Shown: piece after piece, positions 1-3,647 of the stretch | Numbering within the stretch: position 1 is the stretch's first letter | Layout of the letters: every line of letters begins with the position of its first letter | The notes under the pieces: generated by a model | The model's input: the letters and a program-made list of their open reading frames with translations, nothing else | Told to the model about the DNA's origin: nothing | Databases searched by the model: none | Source: DASQVO01 sp035640715 | GTDB taxonomy: Bacteria; Actinomycetota; Actinomycetes; Streptosporangiales; Streptosporangiaceae | DNA: 5,592 nucleotides | Assembly: GCA_035640715.1 (NCBI GenBank) | Contig: DASQVO010000384.1 | Coordinates: 1 to 5,592 of the forward strand | Direction: 5' to 3' | Position numbers and translations under genes: made by a program

Positions 1-60
1 GTCGTCTACCGGCATGTCGTCTACCGGCATGTCGTCTACCGGCATGTCGTCCGCCGGCAT
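1..60 (-). CDS. Partial reading frame of acidic MPVDD pentapeptide repeats
   Basis: On the minus strand the tandem repeat gives Met-Pro-Ala-Asp-Asp followed by three Met-Pro-Val-Asp-Asp units, still open at the window edge. The degenerate repeat to its right stays in the same frame (Val-Pro-Ile-Asp-Asp, preceded by an Ala/Pro/Gly-rich stretch) back to a TGA at 127-129. The only ATG codons in this frame lie inside the repeats, the first at 58-60, and it has no Shine-Dalgarno sequence of its own. It begins five bases after the stop of the 19-codon frame at 66-125, so it could be translated by coupling, or the two could be one gene split by a single-base shift. I do not recognise a family. The product would be very acidic and probably disordered. 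The assignment is weak because only 60 bases are visible. Confidence 0.3.
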   Translation of the reverse strand, partial: MPADDMPVDDMPVDDMPVDD

Positions 61-90
61 GTCATCTATCGGTACGTCGGCTCCTGCGGG
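1..90. repeat. 15-bp tandem repeat at the left edge
   Basis: The unit GTCGTCTACCGGCAT occurs three times without change (1-15, 16-30, 31-45). A fourth copy (46-60) differs at two bases. Units at 61-75 and 76-90 are increasingly degenerate, so the array decays towards the right and continues past the left edge. On the minus strand one frame reads Met-Pro-Val-Asp-Asp per unit; on the plus strand one frame reads Gly-Met-Ser-Ser-Thr. The unit is a multiple of three, so any copy-number change keeps the frame. There are no spacers between units, so this is not a CRISPR array. The true copy number is unknown because the array is cut by the window edge. Confidence 0.9.
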
Positions 91-125
91 TGCTTCTCCT
101 GCTGGTGCTGATCGATCCCGAACAT
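66..125 (-). CDS. 19-residue leader-like peptide or 5' end of a frameshifted gene
   Basis: An ATG at 123-125 opens a minus-strand frame MFGIDQHQQEKHPQEPTYR that ends at TAG (66-68). Two things support real translation. A Shine-Dalgarno sequence GGGAGG (133-138) sits seven bases upstream, and 16 of 18 codons after the ATG end in G or C, while the other frames through this stretch use A- or T-ending codons. The peptide is hydrophilic, rich in Gln, Glu and His, and has no signal peptide or membrane segment. I know no family for it. Either it is a short leader peptide coupled to the MPVDD-repeat frame that starts five bases after its stop, or it is the true N-terminus of that protein with a -1 frame change before 66. 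A 13-bp hairpin overlaps its ribosome binding site. Confidence 0.4.
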   Translation of the reverse strand: MFGIDQHQQEKHPQEPTYR

Positions 126-135
126 CTCATAACCT

Positions 136-163
136 CCCGGCTCGGCCAACTGGCCGAGCCGGG
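136..163. promoter_or_regulatory. 13-bp perfect inverted repeat overlapping a Shine-Dalgarno site
   Basis: CCCGGCTCGGCCA (136-148) is followed after two bases by its exact reverse complement (151-163). As RNA it would fold into a stem of about 12 pairs, nearly all G-C, with an AACT or AGTT loop. In minus-strand RNA the last three bases of the 3' arm (GGG) are also the first three of the Shine-Dalgarno GGGAGG of the frame at 66-125, so folding could limit ribosome access. No T-run follows on either strand. It might also be an actinomycete-type terminator for the acetyltransferase gene, which ends about 257 bases upstream, or a protein binding site. The fold is directly visible; its role is inferred. 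Confidence 0.6.
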
Positions 164-419
164 ACCACGTCGCCTCGCCGCGCGGCGTTAGTTCTTTCGC
201 GTCGTAAGAGGTTCACGGGGCCTCCGGTCCGCCATCGCTGTCGCTGCCACTGCCGGCCCGGCCGGCGGCCGCGCCGACGGGGCCGGAATGCCCGGCAACT
301 GGCATGCCCCGGAGGCCAGCGGGCCGTGGCCCTTCTGGCGGCACCTGGCATAAGCCGTGACATGCTGTGCCAGCATCATGAGGCGGAAACGGCGCCCCGC
401 ACAGCACCGCCGGGGACGA
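164..419. other. Intergenic stretch without a convincing gene
   Basis: This lies downstream of the acetyltransferase stop. Several short open frames cross it, as expected at this G+C content. The best minus-strand one (188-379, 63 codons) starts with two ATGs but has no Shine-Dalgarno sequence, and its third-position G+C (about 77 percent) is not clearly above background. I see no RNA gene. A locally A/T-richer patch near 187-213 is a possible place for a minus-strand promoter serving the small frame at 66-125, but no good -35/-10 pair stands out. Confidence 0.5.
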
Positions 420-1244
420 TCATGGGTGGTCGGGCTCGGCGATCATGGCGGTGCCGATGCGGCGGAACCCGAGCCGGGCGTAGATGCGGGCGACATCCTC
501 ATCGGAAGCGGACAGGAAGACGGTCTGCACACCGCGGCACAGCGCGTCGGTAGCGAGGGCGGCGGTGACGGCTGCGCCGAGCCCCTGGCGCCGGGCGCTG
601 GGCAGCACCCCGACGCCGGTGATCTCCGCCACCCCGTCCATCGACTGGCAGCTTCCCGCAGCGAGCGGGCCGTCCCGGTCAAACGCCGCGGCCAGCACGG
701 ACTGGCCGGAACAGAGGCGGTCGCGCAGCATGGCGATGGTGCCGCCGTCGTGCTCGGCGGCGATCTTGTCGCGTTCCACGGCTCCGGCCAGCCCCCCGCT
801 GGTTCCCGGATGGCCGAACGCGACGGCTGGCACCGCCCAGATACGGTCCAGTTCCGGCTCGTCGGGGGAGACCAGGCGGACGATGATCCCCGGCCCGGCC
901 ACGGGAGCCGGGGTAATCGCACCGAGAACCATCAGCGGGTGCGCGCGCACCGCGAGCCCCGCGCGGGGAGCCGCGGCGGCCATGTCCGGCGTGGCTTCGC
1001 CGATCCACTCGAAGGATTCCGGTATGAGCAGTTCCCGCTGGCGGGCGCGGACGGCGCGGATGTCCTCGGCCGTGACCGTAACCGTGGAGCCCCGGCGGGG
1101 GCGGGCGTAGTACGGCCACCCCGGGCCGGTCGGCACGAACAGCACCAGTGGCCCGTGCTCTTCCGCCACCGACCTTCGTCGCGGCACGGCGTCGCAAAAG
1201 GCGTCAATCCGCTCGATGACTTCGTAGTCGTCGTCCACGTCCAC
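420..1244 (-). CDS. GNAT-family N-acetyltransferase
   Basis: A 274-residue protein whose C-terminal third is a GNAT acetyl-CoA binding domain. Motif A is clear at about residues 208-230: a beta strand (ITGVGVLP) followed by RRQGLG, the Q/R-x-x-G-x-G pyrophosphate-binding loop, and an alanine-rich helix. Near the C-terminus, SASDEDVARIYARLGF is the usual Tyr-containing motif B region followed by Leu-Gly-Phe. The N-terminal part (ERIDAF..., then FVPTGPGWPYYARP) matches, from memory, a widespread actinobacterial GNAT type with a family-specific N-terminal domain. The acceptor is not known. No signal peptide or membrane segment is seen, so it is cytosolic. The frame stays open upstream to an ATG at 1316, but those 24 extra codons lie largely in an IS end, so I prefer the GTG at 1244 (or 1238), just before the family-like sequence. 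Its Shine-Dalgarno sequence is weak (GGACGG). The stop is TGA at 420-422. The function call is firm at superfamily level only. Confidence 0.88.
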   Translation of the reverse strand: MDVDDDYEVIERIDAFCDAVPRRRSVAEEHGPLVLFVPTGPGWPYYARPRRGSTVTVTAEDIRAVRARQRELLIPESFEWIGEATPDMAAAAPRAGLAVRAHPLMVLGAITPAPVAGPGIIVRLVSPDEPELDRIWAVPAVAFGHPGTSGGLAGAVERDKIAAEHDGGTIAMLRDRLCSGQSVLAAAFDRDGPLAAGSCQSMDGVAEITGVGVLPSARRQGLGAAVTAALATDALCRGVQTVFLSASDEDVARIYARLGFRRIGTAMIAEPDHP

Positions 1245-1280
1245 ACCGTCCCGTCCATGGTCCGCCGAGTTTCCACACCG

Positions 1281-1384
1281 TTGACATCCTCCCCGCCTGA
1301 GGGTGAGGGAGTCCATCTCATCAGGAGCGCGAGCTGAGGCTCGCGGTTCACCCGCCCCGGTACCCCGGGGCCGGGGTCCCCAAC
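1281..1384 (-). mobile_element. Relict right end of an IS200/IS605-family (tnpB-type) element
   Basis: Read on the minus strand, this ends in CAGGCGGGGAGGATGTCAA (1281-1299). I recognise this as the signature closing the right end of many actinobacterial and archaeal IS200/IS605 (IS1341-like) elements, where it also forms the 3' end of the TnpB guide RNA scaffold. In intact elements it follows a matching C-rich arm to make a hairpin; here that arm is degraded (CTCCCTCACC at about 1301-1310). Further inside are two more hairpins: CGCGAGC-TGAG-GCTCGCG (1328-1345) and ACCCC/GGGGT arms (1362-1377), consistent with a structured right end. No tnpA or tnpB gene and no left end are present, so this is a remnant or a non-autonomous end. 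The inner boundary at 1384 is approximate. Family recognition is from memory, not a search. Confidence 0.6.
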
Positions 1385-1463
1385 GCCGCGTCCATGATGA
1401 GCTCCCCGCATGCGCGGCATTGGTGACCCCAGCGGATGCGGAAGCCGCTCTGGCCGGAGGCAG
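1348..1463 (-). pseudogene. Possible relict coding tail with a CxxC motif
   Basis: Between the oxidoreductase stop and the IS end, one minus-strand frame is open from 1569 down to a TGA at 1348-1350, with no ATG or GTG start that would make a full gene. Its last 40 codons have about 88 percent G or C at the third position and read SGFRIRWGHQCRACGELIMD and on to a Gly-rich end. The segment GHQCRACGE resembles one half of a zinc ribbon. It stops 67 bases before the IS right-end signature, about where a tnpB gene would end, so it may be the tail of a lost transposon gene. I cannot match it to a TnpB C-terminus with confidence. It could equally be chance openness in G+C-rich DNA. Confidence 0.25.
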
Positions 1464-3191
1464 TTACGGCAGCCTGCGCAGAGCGGCGGGGGCGTGCGCG
1501 GGAACCGCCGGGTTCTTTGGCATGACCGGTCTGACCTGCTGATATGGCGAGCCGAGCGGCGGGCGCGGGTCAGGATCGCCGTGGTTGGGCCACATTGACA
1601 TGGCCCGCTCGGCCTGGGCGGTGATGGTCAGCGACGGGTTGACGCCCAGGTTGGCAGAGACGGCGGAGCCGTCGACGATGTGCAGCCCTTCGTGGCCGTA
1701 GACCCGGTGGTAGGGATCGATGACGCCGGTCGCGGGGGAGTCGCCGATGGCGCAGCCGCCGATGAAGTGCGCCGTGGTCGGGATGTTGAACAGGTCCAGC
1801 CACGTGCCGCCGGGCATGCCGCCGAGTTCCTCGGCCAGCATCCGCACCGCCTCGTGCGCGACCGGGATCCAGGTCGGGCTCGGCTCACCGTGCCCGCGCT
1901 GCGACCGTATCGTCCAGCCGAACGGGGAGCGGTGGGCCTGCACGGTCACCGAATTGTCCCGGCTCTGCATGACCAGGGCGATCACCGTCCGCCGGGGCCA
2001 GTTCCGCAGGTTCGGGAGGCGGGCCACATCCCAGGGATGGGTCACCATCTGGCCGAGGAACTTCGCCCAGCGCGGCACCCGGCCGTCGCCGTCGATAAGG
2101 AGCGTGCGGAGGGCCCCCATCGCGCTGGAGCCGGGCCCGTAACGGGTGGGCTCGATGTGGGTCTGGTCGTCGGGGTGGAACGAGGAGGTGATGGCGACTC
2201 CCCGCGAGTGGTCGTCGCCGCGCGCCCGGAACCGCTCGACCCCCAGGATCGCCTCGGAGTTGGTGCGGGTCAGGGCGCCGAGGCGGCCGGACAGCCCGGG
2301 CAGCGTGCCGGCCGCCTTCATCCGGTGCAGCAGTTTCTGCGTCCCGTAGGTGCCGGCCGCGAGCACCACCTGGCCGGCGGTGAGCGTGCGGCGGCGCCGT
2401 GCTAGCGAGCCCGTGGCGGCCACGTCGACCTGGTAGCCGCCGCCGGGGGCCGGCCGGATGGCCGTGGCCGTGGTCAGCGGCATGATCTGCGCGCCCGCGC
2501 GCTCGGCCAGGTAGAGGTAGTTCTCGGTGAGCATGTTCTTCGCGCCTGCCCGGCAGCCTGTCATGCACGAGCCGCACTCGGTGCACGTCACCCGGCGCGG
2601 CCCGGCGCCGCCGAAGTACGGGTCCCCGGTCTCCTCACCGGGCCGGTTGCCGAAGTACACCCCGACCGGGGTGAGGTGGAAGGTGTCTTCCCGGCCCATC
2701 CGCTTCGCGACGTTCCGCACTGCCGCGTCCGCCGGCGTCATCGTCGGGTTGGCCGTCACGCCGAGCATTCGCTTCGCCTGGTCGTAGTGGGGTGCCAGTT
2801 CGGCCTGCCAGTCGGTGATGTGACGCCACTGCGGATCGGTGAAGAACGGCCGTGGCGGCTCGTAGAGCGTGTTCGCGTAGACGAGCGAGCCGCCGCCCAC
2901 GCCCGCTCCGGCGAGCACGAGGACCCGTGCGCCCTTTTCGCCGCGGAGCAGGTGGATCCGCTGGATGCCGGTGAGGCCGAGGCCTGGCGCCCACAGGTAG
3001 TCAGGGGTGCGCCACGAGGTCTTGGGCAGTGCCCGGTGCCGCCGCCCGGGCGCGTCGCTGGCCGGGTCGTCGAAACGCCGCCCGGCTTCCAGGACGGCGA
3101 CCCGGTAGCCCTTCTCGGCCAGCCGCAGCGCTGCCACGCTGCCGCCGAAACCGGACCCGATGACCACGACGTCGTAGTCGAAGCCTGCCAT
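1464..3191 (-). CDS. choD: ChoD-type FAD-dependent GMC oxidoreductase (cholesterol oxidase family)
   Basis: A complete 575-residue protein, close in length and, as I recall it, in sequence along most of its length to Mycobacterium tuberculosis ChoD (Rv3409c). Members are annotated as cholesterol oxidases (3beta-hydroxysteroid to 3-keto-4-ene steroid, O2 to H2O2), but true substrates are often uncertain. The N-terminal FAD fold shows GSGFGGS (12-18, Gly12/14/17) and Glu35 for the ribose. GAGVGGGS (95-102) is the second FAD contact. The GMC C-terminal half has TAHFIGG with His475, then IVDGSAVSANLGVNPS with Asn518, the likely catalytic His/Asn pair. Cys203, 206, 209 and 213 form C-x2-C-x2-C-x3-C, which also occurs in mycobacterial ChoD. 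Relative to that protein it has short extra stretches near residues 42-56 and 84-88. No signal peptide is seen. The ATG at 3191 has no Shine-Dalgarno sequence, but a -10-like TAATCT lies six bases upstream, suggesting a leaderless mRNA. Confidence 0.9.
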   Translation of the reverse strand: MAGFDYDVVVIGSGFGGSVAALRLAEKGYRVAVLEAGRRFDDPASDAPGRRHRALPKTSWRTPDYLWAPGLGLTGIQRIHLLRGEKGARVLVLAGAGVGGGSLVYANTLYEPPRPFFTDPQWRHITDWQAELAPHYDQAKRMLGVTANPTMTPADAAVRNVAKRMGREDTFHLTPVGVYFGNRPGEETGDPYFGGAGPRRVTCTECGSCMTGCRAGAKNMLTENYLYLAERAGAQIMPLTTATAIRPAPGGGYQVDVAATGSLARRRRTLTAGQVVLAAGTYGTQKLLHRMKAAGTLPGLSGRLGALTRTNSEAILGVERFRARGDDHSRGVAITSSFHPDDQTHIEPTRYGPGSSAMGALRTLLIDGDGRVPRWAKFLGQMVTHPWDVARLPNLRNWPRRTVIALVMQSRDNSVTVQAHRSPFGWTIRSQRGHGEPSPTWIPVAHEAVRMLAEELGGMPGGTWLDLFNIPTTAHFIGGCAIGDSPATGVIDPYHRVYGHEGLHIVDGSAVSANLGVNPSLTITAQAERAMSMWPNHGDPDPRPPLGSPYQQVRPVMPKNPAVPAHAPAALRRLP

Positions 3192-3197
3192 GACGGA

Positions 3198-3226
3198 AGA
3201 TTAGACCGCCGCCCGCACTTTGGCTA
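3198..3226 (-). promoter_or_regulatory. Candidate promoter for a leaderless choD transcript
   Basis: On the minus strand, TAATCT (3203-3198) fits the actinobacterial -10 pattern TAnnnT and ends six bases before the A of the choD ATG, placing the transcription start at or next to that A. A -35-like TAGCCA (3226-3221), four of six matches to TTGACA, lies 17 bases upstream. The absence of any Shine-Dalgarno sequence before the ATG agrees with a leaderless message, which is common in this phylum. The motif match is seen; promoter activity is inferred. Confidence 0.45.
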
Positions 3227-3242
3227 CCTGTTGGTAACAAGT
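3217..3242. promoter_or_regulatory. Imperfect inverted repeat overlapping the choD -35 region
   Basis: The core is TACC-TGTT-GGTA (3225-3236). Outer arms ACTT (3217-3220) and AAGT (3239-3242) are also complementary, but their spacing to the core differs by two bases. It covers the candidate -35 of choD, where a TetR- or GntR-type repressor would act. It does not match an operator I can name. Such short symmetry also arises by chance, so this is a suggestion only. Confidence 0.3.
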
Positions 3243-3647
3243 TCGGTGCCCCGTCTCGCAGGGCCAGCATCCGTTCGGCCTATTCCTTCGATGCCAGACG
3301 GCTCCGGCCTCTTGACAGGCCGCCGGGTAAGGCGGACCGCCCGGGAAGATCGTCTTGTACCGTTCCTAGACACTGAGCGGGGGTGAGTCCTGCCCGGTGG
3401 GCGGCCCCGAACGGTCTTGGGTCGCCTGGTTGCCTGGGGATGCCCGTTCGGCCGGTTGGGTCTTACGCCGGTGGTCCGGCTGCCCTCGGGCCTTGCGGTC
3501 CCCGGGTTTCCTGGTTCGTGGCCCGGCCAGACCAGCCGAGGCTGGTGTGGGCCGCACGGCGGAGTCGGTAGCTCTCTCTTGCCGATCCTCTGGTCGGGTC
3601 GATCCGCTAGCCGCCTGACTCAGCCGATGTGCCGTGGCCGGGAACCC
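3243..3647. other. Intergenic region between the GH2 gene and choD; no gene seen
   Basis: About 400 bases separate the GH2 stop from the choD promoter region. Open frames across it (for example minus-strand 3366-3557, 63 codons, Arg/Pro/Gly-rich) lack a Shine-Dalgarno sequence, recognisable domains and convincing codon bias. I found no tRNA-like T-arm or cloverleaf. Small symmetries are present: CCGAACGG (3407-3414) with CCGTTCGG (3444-3451) as 8-bp arms around a 29-base loop, and a tighter hairpin at 3531-3546. TTGACA occurs on the plus strand at about 3313, but no -10 follows at the right spacing and no plus-strand gene lies downstream. Confidence 0.55.
3531..3546 (-). terminator. Weak terminator-like hairpin downstream of the GH2 gene
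   Basis: ACCAGCC-GA-GGCTGGT is a 7-base perfect inverted repeat; realistically it folds as six pairs with a four-base loop. It lies about 100 bases downstream of the GH2 stop codon in the direction of transcription and before the choD promoter region, a reasonable place for termination. No T-run follows on the minus strand, as is common for actinomycete terminators, so the call rests on position and symmetry alone. Confidence 0.25.

Noticed and set aside
1..90. CRISPR-like array
   Set aside because: The 15-bp units are directly adjacent with no unique spacers, so this is a simple tandem repeat.
188..379. Minus-strand 63-codon frame downstream of the acetyltransferase
   Set aside because: No Shine-Dalgarno sequence, third-position G+C only about 77 percent, no domain. 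Similar frames occur by chance in this composition.
14..553. Plus-strand 179-codon open frame starting with Met-Ser-Ser-Thr-Gly repeats
   Set aside because: It opens inside the tandem repeat, turns into Arg/Pro-rich low-complexity sequence, overlaps the 3' end of the acetyltransferase on the other strand, and has no Shine-Dalgarno sequence or recognisable domain.
1281..1286. TTGACA on the plus strand as a -35 promoter element
   Set aside because: It is part of the IS200/IS605 right-end signature, no -10 follows at 16-18 bases, and there is no plus-strand gene downstream.
357..1337. Plus-strand 326-codon frame opposite the acetyltransferase
   Set aside because: An antisense shadow. The minus-strand frame has clear GNAT motifs, whereas this one has no recognisable protein features.
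3407..3451. 8-bp inverted repeat CCGAACGG / CCGTTCGG as a terminator or operator
   Set aside because: The arms are short, the loop is 29 bases, and symmetry does not extend further. It is not distinguishable from chance in this composition.
3366..3557. Minus-strand 63-codon frame in the GH2-choD gap
   Set aside because: Arg/Pro/Gly/Gln-rich with no domain, no ribosome binding site, and only modest codon bias.
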